DNA of 46,157 bases from a virus. Position numbers and translations under genes: made by a program. Location of the stretch: positions 1 to 46,157 of the IMG/VR virus record IMGVR_UViG_3300045242_000123, one strand, 5' to 3'. The notes under the pieces are model-generated. The model was not told where the DNA came from. It worked only from the letters and a program-made list of their open reading frames with translations, and did not search any database. Of the stretch, positions 39,651-46,157 are shown one piece after another (the first letter of the stretch is position 1; the number at the start of each line of letters is the position of its first letter).

Positions 39651-39826
39651 TTATTTTTGACGATATAGGCGTCGGTGCAGACCCCTTTGTGATCGAGTAC
39701 TATCATTAGGTCAAAGCCATGTTTCGCCAGCGACTTCTCGATGTGGTAGAAAATGTCCTCGTGGTTCTTGATGAACTTGTGCCAGTAGATGCGTTTGGGG
39801 CCGGTAGACGATGTTGCTTGAGTCAT
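39647..39826 (-). CDS. Small protein, 59 aa
   Basis: Product MTQATSSTGPKRIYWHKFIK..., then HIEKSLAKHGFDLMIVLDHK. Helix-strand order, basic first half. Its stop overlaps the glycosyltransferase start. Function unknown; possibly a partner of the glycosyltransferase. Confidence 0.6.
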   Translation of the reverse strand: MTQATSSTGPKRIYWHKFIKNHEDIFYHIEKSLAKHGFDLMIVLDHKGVCTDAYIVKNK

Positions 39827-39827
39827 G

Positions 39828-40049
39828 TTACTTTCCGTTCATAACCGAGGTGACCGTGGTAGCTGCTTTCTTGGAAGCATAAATAACTACTGCGAAAAGT
39901 GATTGGTCGGCCAGGTTTGGCACAATGCCTTTGGTAAAAACTATGTAAGTGTCCCATGTCAACAGGGCCAGCACTATGATGCCGGTGAAGACAAAGGCGA
40001 AAGATGCTCTGTCATTGTCCTCAAATACTTGTCTAAGCCAGCAACTCAT
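39828..40049 (-). CDS. Small membrane protein, possible holin, 73 aa
   Basis: After a charged start (MSCWLRQVFEDNDRASFAFV) comes a hydrophobic helix FVFTGIIVLALLTWDTYIVF, then a weaker one near LFAVVIYASKKA and a polar tail. Placed in the lysis cassette next to a lipoprotein gene; holin role is inferred. Confidence 0.6.
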   Translation of the reverse strand: MSCWLRQVFEDNDRASFAFVFTGIIVLALLTWDTYIVFTKGIVPNLADQSLFAVVIYASKKAATTVTSVMNGK

Positions 40050-40243
40050 GGGCCTTCGTCAATGGTGTGTCTTAGTAGAGGAGCAACTGGCGATAAATCT
40101 GTTTGCCCGCACGGTGCAACATCGGGGGAGCACTGTTGTGTAGTCGCGCGGTGATGCCTGTGGCCGTGGCGGGGCTTATGCTTCGGCACGGTCTGGCAAC
40201 CGAACAGGAGGACAATAAGAACAAGCAAGATGTATGTCGTCAT
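40046..40243 (-). CDS. Small lipoprotein, possible outer-membrane spanin, 65 aa
   Basis: N-terminus MTTYILLVLIVLLFGCQTVP is a lipoprotein signal with lipobox LLFGC (Cys16). The mature part is His/Pro-rich and short, as in Rz1-type outer-membrane spanins. ATGA overlap with the next gene. The preceding gene encodes a TM/coiled-coil protein that could be the inner-membrane partner. Confidence 0.6.
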   Translation of the reverse strand: MTTYILLVLIVLLFGCQTVPKHKPRHGHRHHRATTQQCSPDVAPCGQTDLSPVAPLLRHTIDEGP

Positions 40244-40611
40244 TTCGGCTTCTTCTTGTTGTCCTCAAGCAACGCTGCAATAACATCCAGCTTGGTCTGC
40301 ACGTTTGTAAGTTTCTCACTGACTGATGCGTAATTGGATTCAAGTCTGGTTATCCTTACATCCAGACTATGAATGTCCGTGGAATTTGACTGCATGTTAA
40401 TCCTGCCCCAGACCGGCCCATGTTCGTTTATGTCTTTAACAATTTCTGCCAGTTGACGTATGTTTTCCGCGTTGCGCTGCGGGAGCGAACCGAAGTTTGC
40501 CCACCACGCCAGAAATGCTGCTATCAATCCGATACAGATAAGCAGATGCCCTATGTTGAACTGCCAAAATCCAATCTGCTTCAGTGAACCGTTAACTTCC
40601 CCCATTGTCAT
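40240..40611 (-). CDS. Membrane-anchored coiled-coil protein, possible inner-membrane spanin, 123 aa
   Basis: ATG 40611 overlaps the upstream stop (ATGA). One TM segment near residues 17-35 (HLLICIGLIAAFLAWWANF), then a long periplasmic-type coiled coil (TRLESNYASVSEKLTNVQTK). The TM-plus-coil layout fits an Rz-type inner spanin or a holin regulator. Confidence 0.6.
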   Translation of the reverse strand: MTMGEVNGSLKQIGFWQFNIGHLLICIGLIAAFLAWWANFGSLPQRNAENIRQLAEIVKDINEHGPVWGRINMQSNSTDIHSLDVRITRLESNYASVSEKLTNVQTKLDVIAALLEDNKKKPK

Positions 40612-40754
40612 ATCTTCGGGCGCACGGCCATCTTGTCGGTCTGCATTTCTCGTGCGTAATCTAGTTGTATCTGGATGCTGACAACGTGCATGTAAGATGA
40701 GTAAGCAAAAGTAAGACAAACCATTGCTACGCAGGCCAGAAAGGTTAGCTTCAT
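40608..40754 (-). CDS. 48-aa single-pass membrane protein
   Basis: ATG 40754 overlaps the upstream stop (ATGA); a longer frame to 40817 is not needed. Product MKLTFLACVAMVCLTFAYSS..., one hydrophobic helix then a polar tail (QIQLDYAREMQTDKM). Function unknown; lysis cassette member by position. Confidence 0.55.
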   Translation of the reverse strand: MKLTFLACVAMVCLTFAYSSYMHVVSIQIQLDYAREMQTDKMAVRPKI

Positions 40755-41320
40755 ATGCCTACGCCTGTCAGGGCTAACAAAGGGGCTTTGAATATCCAGA
40801 TGCCTGCGGCCAAGCATAAGCCTGCTGCTATCCAGAACCGCTTAACCCAGCCATGCCTAGAGGCTTGAAGGGCCGTGTTCTGGACGACTTGCTTGTCGTA
40901 ATTCTGAGCCACGGTGTTACATGCGGCAGTTTGTTTATCAAGTTCGTTCGTGAGATCGGTAGCCTGTACCTGTAAATTGTCATTGTAAGTTTTAAGTTCG
41001 TCGTTTGACGCTTGTGCAGCCTCCAATTCTGCGGTAAGGGCGTCCACCTTTGTTTTGTCTTCCGGCAGGGTTAGCGTTAGCGTCTTGACGATTGCTTCTG
41101 CTTTTTTAATGTGTGTTTCTGTCGCTACCTGTTGGACAGCTATCTTGCTCTGCGACTGCGAGATAGGAACAGTGCTTGGAGCAATAAAGTGCGAAACTGT
41201 CGCGGGTTGTGTCGCGCATCCCACCATAAAGAGGGCGGCGATAACGCTGGCTAACCGGGCATTGAACGCCACAGTCAATGTACGCGACCAGCAGAGAATT
41301 ATGTTATCGCCGCAAATCAT
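40751..41320 (-). CDS. Coiled-coil lipoprotein with C-terminal membrane helix, 189 aa
   Basis: Lipobox LFMVGC (Cys35) after a 34-residue signal region, then an Ala/Gln/Thr-rich coiled coil (KVDALTAELEAAQASNDELK) and a C-terminal hydrophobic segment FWIAAGLCLAAGIWIFKAPL. ATG 41320 is coupled to the upstream gene (ATGA); an internal GTG at 41272 would give a shorter signal. Lipid anchor at one end and membrane helix at the other would let one protein span the periplasm, like a unimolecular spanin. Confidence 0.6.
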   Translation of the reverse strand: MICGDNIILCWSRTLTVAFNARLASVIAALFMVGCATQPATVSHFIAPSTVPISQSQSKIAVQQVATETHIKKAEAIVKTLTLTLPEDKTKVDALTAELEAAQASNDELKTYNDNLQVQATDLTNELDKQTAACNTVAQNYDKQVVQNTALQASRHGWVKRFWIAAGLCLAAGIWIFKAPLLALTGVGI

Positions 41321-41448
41321 TTGTTAATTTGTTTTTGTGCTTTACGCAAAGTCTTTTGGGCTATGCGCTCACGCTCAAGCACGGCGGCATACGCCAGCCA
41401 GAGTGCCTTCAGGTTGCCTTGTGGTCTGTGTAATACCTGGCCAATCAT
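41317..41448 (-). CDS. Small basic protein, 43 aa
   Basis: Product MIGQVLHRPQGNLKALWLAY..., basic helix ending LRKAQKQINK. ATGA overlaps on both sides. Function unknown. Confidence 0.6.
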   Translation of the reverse strand: MIGQVLHRPQGNLKALWLAYAAVLERERIAQKTLRKAQKQINK

Positions 41449-42389
41449 GGGGGTGGTATCAGTGCTTGTAGCCATGCAATAGTTTCAGTTGCCACTTCGT
41501 CGGGAAACCCGGGCTGCGCTGTCCAGTATTGGAAGGCGTGCCGCGTTCCGCCGTTGCTTTGGAAAGCTGCTTCGGTCAGCCGTCTGCCGCCGTAGCTGAA
41601 GCCTATCCCGTCAAGGTAGGTTCGCATAAAGTCGCCCTGCCAATACCTGATGGGGTCGTTGTTGGTGTCGAAGATTAAAATTGGAGATGACGTGAGACTC
41701 CATTGCTGGTAAGGCGAGCATAAGTCGCGTGTGCCGCCTACGCCGTCACAAGGAGCGCCAATGGTGCAGCCGCAGTAGTTTCTGAAATCTCCGTTCGGGT
41801 CGTTGCCTATTCCTGGCGGCGAATCAAGCTGGTAGTTGAATGCAGCACTCAGGCAAACAGCGGCGTCGGCTTGGGCTATTGGAACTCCGTTGACCGTCAC
41901 TGATGCGCCCGCGCAATGAGCGGCGTGGCTTGCTCCTGCGCTTCCGCCAACAAGTATAACCTGGTCAGTTGACCATACTGCGGCGACCCCGTTGGTTCCC
42001 AACCTAAGCACATCAACCGCTTCGGCAACATCCTGCACTTGCTCTGGAAAGATGCCGTGGTCGCCGACTGGCTGGTTGGCTGGCGCAGCGTGCATTTCGT
42101 GGCCGGGATCGGCAAGCCTGTATTGCGCGGATACTGCATTGTAGCCAGCGTAGTAAAGGTCAGTAGCAACATTAGACGGGCCGGGTTCTCCGTATTTGTA
42201 TTCTCCGATGTGCAGCACCACGCAGGTTGGACGTGGAACGTCGGTGTGGACATAGTATTGCCAGTACAGGCCTGTTGATCCACCTGGGCCAGCGGGTGAT
42301 CCAAACAGTTCTACCCCCACTAACGGGTCAGGAAACCCGGAGGTGTTGGGGGCTTGTTTCCAGCGGACATTTATTCTGCCTGCTGCCAT
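41445..42389 (-). CDS. Alpha/beta-hydrolase (esterase-like), 314 aa
   Basis: ATG 42389 overlaps the upstream stop (TAATG). Contains LVGGSAGASHA with the nucleophile elbow G-x-S-x-G (S150), LIFDTNNDP with candidate D241/D245, and GGTRHAFQYW with H284: a complete catalytic triad. The oxyanion region TCVVLHIGEYKYGEPG replaces the usual HGGG. No signal peptide. Next to a glycoside-hydrolase-like gene and tail fibre, it may remove acyl groups from a host surface polysaccharide. Confidence 0.7.
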   Translation of the reverse strand: MAAGRINVRWKQAPNTSGFPDPLVGVELFGSPAGPGGSTGLYWQYYVHTDVPRPTCVVLHIGEYKYGEPGPSNVATDLYYAGYNAVSAQYRLADPGHEMHAAPANQPVGDHGIFPEQVQDVAEAVDVLRLGTNGVAAVWSTDQVILVGGSAGASHAAHCAGASVTVNGVPIAQADAAVCLSAAFNYQLDSPPGIGNDPNGDFRNYCGCTIGAPCDGVGGTRDLCSPYQQWSLTSSPILIFDTNNDPIRYWQGDFMRTYLDGIGFSYGGRRLTEAAFQSNGGTRHAFQYWTAQPGFPDEVATETIAWLQALIPPP

Positions 42390-43324
42390 TACATTTGTTT
42401 CATGTCGGCACTGGCGTTGCGCAACGCTGGCCAATGCGGCTGGTAGTCGCAGTCGCCCTGGTACACTTCAATAAAATGCGCTCCAAATCCCATGCCTCTT
42501 GCAAGACTGTTGTTCATGGCCTGCACGTCAGTCTTTTGCGGCAAGCCGAACTGGTAGCCTACGCATGTCTTAGGCGATAAAGCTTGCACTTCAGTAACGC
42601 CAATGGAGCCAACCGGAGGGCCGTTGACGGCTAGCCCGTCTGACTTAACGCCGAATCTGCCGCGATACTTTTGGTCGGCATAGTTACAGACAGCCTGCAA
42701 TGCTGCCCTGCCTTCGTCGGTCGGGGCGGGTGCGCCTAAGTCCAATAGGAACCAGCAATGGCAAAGCTTGGCATACTGGTCGATAATCCACTGGGTTCCA
42801 TCCTGCCATGCAGCCATGCCGTCCACGTAACCGTCTGCACGTGCCTTGGCGTCCAAGGCCGCCTGGTCAATGGCTGAAGTGACAAAGTAACTTTCAGCCC
42901 TGCGGCCATCGCCCATGACGACATACTTAAGGTTGGGGTCGCCGCCGAAGTTGGCAAAGAAAGCTCCAAGGAACGAACTCCACTTGGCCTGGAATACCTT
43001 GTCCCATGGCAGAGGCATGAAGGCTATTGGCTCGCCGGGTGTGTGCAAAGTAAACTTGTAAGCCCCGTGGTCGTAAACCCATTGCGGGGTGGTAACGCCT
43101 GCCGTGACCAGTGCGCTCCACTTTTTGTTGTATTGCGCTGCCAGCCTTTTGCCTGAAGCAAGGAAAGAGAAGTCAACGGTAGGCATTGACGGCTGCACTT
43201 TGGCCCATTGCGTGCGAACGGCTACGCCGTCACAGACAGGGTTAAGGAAGGCGTTGTCCAATGGCTGCGAATGTTTGCCGACCTGATCGGACGGCGTGAG
43301 ATTCATTATTCCTATGCCGAGCAT
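42389..43324 (-). CDS. Glycoside-hydrolase-like TIM-barrel protein, 311 aa
   Basis: Starts MLGIGIMNLTPSDQVGKHSQ; CDGVAVRTQWAKVQPS near 31-46 looks like the first strand-helix unit of clan-A glycosidases (GH5/GH42 type). E144 (RRAESYF) and E286 (HFIEVYQG) are in the places expected for acid/base and nucleophile. Likely acts on capsule or exopolysaccharide. It is soluble and encoded between fibre B and the esterase, a usual place for a tail-borne depolymerase. Confidence 0.6.
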   Translation of the reverse strand: MLGIGIMNLTPSDQVGKHSQPLDNAFLNPVCDGVAVRTQWAKVQPSMPTVDFSFLASGKRLAAQYNKKWSALVTAGVTTPQWVYDHGAYKFTLHTPGEPIAFMPLPWDKVFQAKWSSFLGAFFANFGGDPNLKYVVMGDGRRAESYFVTSAIDQAALDAKARADGYVDGMAAWQDGTQWIIDQYAKLCHCWFLLDLGAPAPTDEGRAALQAVCNYADQKYRGRFGVKSDGLAVNGPPVGSIGVTEVQALSPKTCVGYQFGLPQKTDVQAMNNSLARGMGFGAHFIEVYQGDCDYQPHWPALRNASADMKQM

Positions 43325-43325
43325 G

Positions 43326-43940
43326 TTAGAAAAATTGTAAGAATTGGCCTTTAGTTCCGGTTGCCGTAGTTGTGGCTATGACTTCTGCCGTTACGCCATA
43401 CCATCTGCTTGTAGTCGTGAAGGCTAAGGTTTGTGCTGTCAGGTTGCTCGCCGTAGCGGCTGTGTCGCATCCGTTGATGCTTGTCTGGTTGGTTCGGTTG
43501 GTAAAGTTGGGGGCTGTGCCGCTGGGCGTGCCGTTTAGTCCTGCCGTGGCCGAGCCTGCCGCGCCGAAGCCGACTACTACGCTTGTTCCGTTGCCCACGC
43601 TCAGCGTGAGTGCCGGATAACTAATCGTGGTCGTGTTCCCCGCCGTGTTGTTGCCAGCCCCTACGCTTGTCGCCCCGCTAAAGACCAGACACGCTACTGC
43701 CGTCGCGTTTGTCCATGTGCCTGTCGTTGTCTCGCCGCCCGAAGAAACTTTGTAGCCCGCGATGTAAGATTGGCCAGTGCCGCTGTTGGTTGCGAACTGT
43801 GTGTAACCGCTGCCAATCGTGGGCGTGGCCGCGCTGCCGCCACGATAAGCCATGACCACAATTAAGTCATTCGCGCTAGTGCTGGTCAGCGTTGCGCTGC
43901 TCGAGGTGGCTGAGACAGCTTGTGTTCTGGCAATCGCCAT
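43326..43940 (-). CDS. Beta-rich virion protein, 204 aa
   Basis: Ser/Thr/Gly/Ala-rich strands throughout (NDLIVVMAYRGGSAATPTIG, TSVVVGFGAAGSATAGLNG), a composition seen in tail or capsid decoration proteins. Start overlaps the fibre B stop (TAATG). Function inferred from composition and place. Confidence 0.55.
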   Translation of the reverse strand: MAIARTQAVSATSSSATLTSTSANDLIVVMAYRGGSAATPTIGSGYTQFATNSGTGQSYIAGYKVSSGGETTTGTWTNATAVACLVFSGATSVGAGNNTAGNTTTISYPALTLSVGNGTSVVVGFGAAGSATAGLNGTPSGTAPNFTNRTNQTSINGCDTAATASNLTAQTLAFTTTSRWYGVTAEVIATTTATGTKGQFLQFF

Positions 43941-46030
43941 TAGAAATTATTGAGGAGAGCCACCAAGTCCCACTTGGTATCGGCAGAATTGAAAATGAAA
44001 CCCATGTAAAGGGTCTTACTCAGGATGGTGGTGGTAGGCAGGGCCAGGTCGGACGACGCCCGCCATTGGCTGCCGCTCCAAGTCAGGGCGCGGGCTGTGC
44101 CGTTGTCTTTGACCCGAATCATCAGCTTCTGCATGTCCACTGGCGTCCCTGACGGGTTGCTGATGGTCGTGACCGCTGCGGCTTGTGCCGTGATTTCGTA
44201 AACGTCATCCGTGTCTGCGCTGGGAGCCCAAGTGGCATTGGACGTAATCGCCGTGACCCTTGGCGTAATCCGCTTGTTGCTGAGCGTAGCTGTGCCGTCT
44301 ATGGGGGAATAGCCGCCTGCCGCGTTGTTGTTGACTGCTAAAGCTGTTGCTACGCCAGTGCCAAGGCCACTAATGCCAGTGCTAACCGGCAAGCCTGTGC
44401 AGCTTGTGAGCGTGCCGCTGCTGGGCGTGCCCAAGACTGGCGTGACCAATGTTGGCGAGGTTGACATTACAACCGAGCCTGTGCCGGTAGAGCCGTCGCT
44501 CAGGTTGGCTACGGAAGGCTGCGCCCTGCTGATGACGCCGCCGACTGAAATGGTTGTGACGAACTGGTTGGAGACCGATGACCCGCCGATGACCCCGACA
44601 AAGTTGGCGTCGGGTATCCTGAAGGTGCGGGTATTGGCTGTCGTCAGGTTGGAAGCGTCAACCACGACCTTCTTGGTTGTGTCGGACGGGTCAACTATGA
44701 CAAAGTTGGTTCCGGCCTTTTGCGTGACGATTGTGCCGTCGGTCGTCATGCTGCTGATGCCGCCGAATGAGCCGCTATTGTCCCATTGCACCTGGCTGCT
44801 GCTGCCGCCAGGTGTGCCGCCACCGCCGCCGCCCGCTAAGCTTGAGCATATCCAGCGGGAGATTACTGCGTCGTAAACGATCAGGGCCGATTGGCCTACC
44901 GAAAGGGTGATGTCTGCGCCAGTGTTGTTGAGAAATCTGTTGGCTGCCGTGCTGCTCGCGCTCTGGTGGGCGATGACAAGGCTGTTCAGGACACAGTTGA
45001 TTATGTGAACTTCGCCAGCCTGCCCACCTGCCAGTCCGGTTATCGTGCGTGTGCCGTCTGTGCTATAGCGAAGGTGGTAAGCGTCAGTTGCGTTGGTGTA
45101 ATTATTCTTGTCAGCCGCAAACTGTGTCTCGGTCGATACGTCAGGGTAGCCTACCAGAACCTGGCCTGTGCCGTTAATGGCAGTGACAACCTGGCCTGCC
45201 CCACGCTGGCCGGGAATTACCGTAACGCTTGCGCCATCGGCTATTCTGGTAGCCCTGTCTGCGGTCAGGCCGGTAACGTCAAAGGTCGCCGTGAAATTGC
45301 TGGTCGGGTCGGTAATCCCGGTAATCTGCAAATTATCGGCCAGGCTGGTAAAAGTAATGTCCCTGATGGCGTCAAGGGATTGGGAATAGAAAACAACGGC
45401 ATCAGCCTGGTCTGGGCTAGTGCTGGCCGCCACTGCGCTCCAGCCGTTGACCCCGGTAGTAACCGGCAGGCTGAGGCAGTTGGTCAGGTCGCCGCTTGCT
45501 GGCTGGCCCAGTGCAGCCGAAGTCAATGTCGGGCTGTTGATGGTCGGGCTGGTCAGAGTCGGGTTGTCGGAAAAGACTAAATGGTTTGTGCCTGTCTCGT
45601 TGCTGATGACCCCGGCCAACTGCGCGCTTGTCGTAGCCGCAAACTGGCTGAGCGGCTGGCTAACCAAAGCATCGCCTGTCCCTGAGCCTGCTGCCGTGAT
45701 GGCAAAGACTACTTCGGGAAAGTCCGAAGGCGGGTTGGTGTCGTTGTCAACGTTGCGTGTCGTGCAGCGGATGGTCAAAGCCGTGGCAAACGGCTGGCTG
45801 ATGTCTGTGGCTGTCTCGATCAGGGCAGGGCAGGTTACGGTCAGAGTCGGCGTCGTGGATGTTACGGCGCTGTTCGTAATGACCACGTTCGACGCAAGGG
45901 CGTCGTATAACTTGACGTAGATGGTGTAGTTGTTCGGGTTATAGATTCTATACCCGTAAATGGAAATAGGGTCAGCACTTAACTGCTGTTTGTCGGCGTC
46001 AAGCCTTCTGACTGTAATCGGGAGGGACAT
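43940..46030 (-). CDS. Tail fibre B, 696 aa
   Basis: Fibre with N-terminal attachment region (nearly identical to fibre A) and repeated NPTLTSPTINSP and TPVLGTPSSGTLTSCTGLPV units typical of phage fibre shafts. A beta-helical part follows, then a C-terminal DMQKLMIRVKDNGTARALTW segment, a known fibre end domain. Start directly follows the stop of the Pro-rich gene upstream. Binds the host surface, most likely. Confidence 0.75.
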   Translation of the reverse strand: MSLPITVRRLDADKQQLSADPISIYGYRIYNPNNYTIYVKLYDALASNVVITNSAVTSTTPTLTVTCPALIETATDISQPFATALTIRCTTRNVDNDTNPPSDFPEVVFAITAAGSGTGDALVSQPLSQFAATTSAQLAGVISNETGTNHLVFSDNPTLTSPTINSPTLTSAALGQPASGDLTNCLSLPVTTGVNGWSAVAASTSPDQADAVVFYSQSLDAIRDITFTSLADNLQITGITDPTSNFTATFDVTGLTADRATRIADGASVTVIPGQRGAGQVVTAINGTGQVLVGYPDVSTETQFAADKNNYTNATDAYHLRYSTDGTRTITGLAGGQAGEVHIINCVLNSLVIAHQSASSTAANRFLNNTGADITLSVGQSALIVYDAVISRWICSSLAGGGGGGTPGGSSSQVQWDNSGSFGGISSMTTDGTIVTQKAGTNFVIVDPSDTTKKVVVDASNLTTANTRTFRIPDANFVGVIGGSSVSNQFVTTISVGGVISRAQPSVANLSDGSTGTGSVVMSTSPTLVTPVLGTPSSGTLTSCTGLPVSTGISGLGTGVATALAVNNNAAGGYSPIDGTATLSNKRITPRVTAITSNATWAPSADTDDVYEITAQAAAVTTISNPSGTPVDMQKLMIRVKDNGTARALTWSGSQWRASSDLALPTTTILSKTLYMGFIFNSADTKWDLVALLNNF
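45500..46030. repeat. 531-bp diverged direct repeat, copy 2
   Basis: Matches 1-531 without gaps at about 94% identity. Covers the first 177 codons of fibre B. Confidence 0.95.
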
Positions 46031-46157
46031 TTAGGGGGTTGTGATGCCGTTAGTAGATGTGGCCGACCAAGGCGGTATGGTCGTGTAAATGGGTGGGGGC
46101 GTCGGAGTGTATCCGGGGTCTATGCCTGTTCCTATTGGGACGGGAATTAAGCCAGTG
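46031..46157 (-). CDS. Pro/Thr-rich protein, C-terminal end (cut by window edge)
   Basis: An open minus-strand frame enters at the window edge and stops at 46031-46033, directly before the fibre B ATG (TAAATG). The last 40 or so residues include IGTGIDPGYTPTPPPIYTT, proline-rich. It is probably the end of the gene preceding fibre B. Too little is visible to name it. Confidence 0.5.
   Translation of the reverse strand, partial: TGLIPVPIGTGIDPGYTPTPPPIYTTIPPWSATSTNGITTP

Noticed and set aside
41272-41320. GTG 41272 as start of the coiled-coil lipoprotein
   Set aside because: It would give a more typical 18-residue signal, but the ATG at 41320 has the ATGA overlap seen throughout this operon. 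Start remains open.
1-46157. Interpretation of the 531-bp end repeat as a terminal redundancy of a circular or linear genome
   Set aside because: The copies differ at about 31 sites and each has a different upstream gene; a true terminal repeat would be identical.
1-46157. tRNA, rRNA, integrase, transposase
   Set aside because: None found by eye. Not a substitute for a covariance-model tRNA search, which could still find a degenerate tRNA.

Overview
The window reads as most of the genome of a tailed bacteriophage, probably with a short tail (podovirus-like). The late region encodes a large terminase, a ~720-residue portal, a coiled-coil scaffold, an N4-gp56-type major capsid protein, a head-tail adaptor, tail fibres and several Gln/Gly-rich candidate ejection proteins. 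No tape-measure gene of usual form and no sheath gene is visible. No integrase, excisionase, tRNA, CRISPR array or insertion sequence was seen. A lysis region with two lipoproteins and membrane/coiled-coil proteins suggests a Gram-negative-type host, but the host cannot be named from the sequence. Family names come from recognised motifs and general knowledge; no homology search was possible.

Layout. (i) 1-2151, minus strand: a cut-off tail-fibre gene, four small genes, the small terminase subunit and small genes upstream of it. (ii) 2164-3760: control region with divergent promoters, two terminators, inverted repeats and three GGGGCTACA repeats. (iii) 3761-15261, plus strand: early region of small tightly overlapping genes plus a replication/recombination set (DUF3631-type ATPase, cytosine-methyltransferase-like protein, DnaQ-like exonuclease, OB-fold protein, RecB/Cas4-like nuclease, RusA-like resolvase split over two frames). 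It is interrupted by one minus-strand ribbon-helix-helix regulator at 9370-9744. (iv) 15330-46157, minus strand: late region, read from the right: partial Pro-rich gene, tail fibre B, glycoside-hydrolase-like and esterase-like proteins, lysis cassette, glycosyltransferase, HNH protein, large terminase, portal, scaffold, capsid, adaptor, fibres, tail hub, ejection proteins. Early and late transcription converge at about 15.26-15.33 kb, where a terminator for the late strand lies inside the last early gene.

The two terminase genes sit near opposite ends but on the same strand. This fits a circular map with one late unit running leftward through the window edge. The sequence does not close on itself in frame, so some DNA is missing between the two ends. 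The left end lies inside a 531-bp repeat (about 94% identical, no gaps) of the fibre-B N-terminus, a plausible assembly break.

The most notable regularity is a promoter family, TTGAAC-N17-NWCTAW, found six times in non-coding or gene-edge DNA. In five of the six the start codon is 6-8 nt after the -10 box, so those mRNAs would be leaderless or nearly so. One copy lies antisense inside the late region (22217-22245) and drives a 34-codon reading frame of its own.
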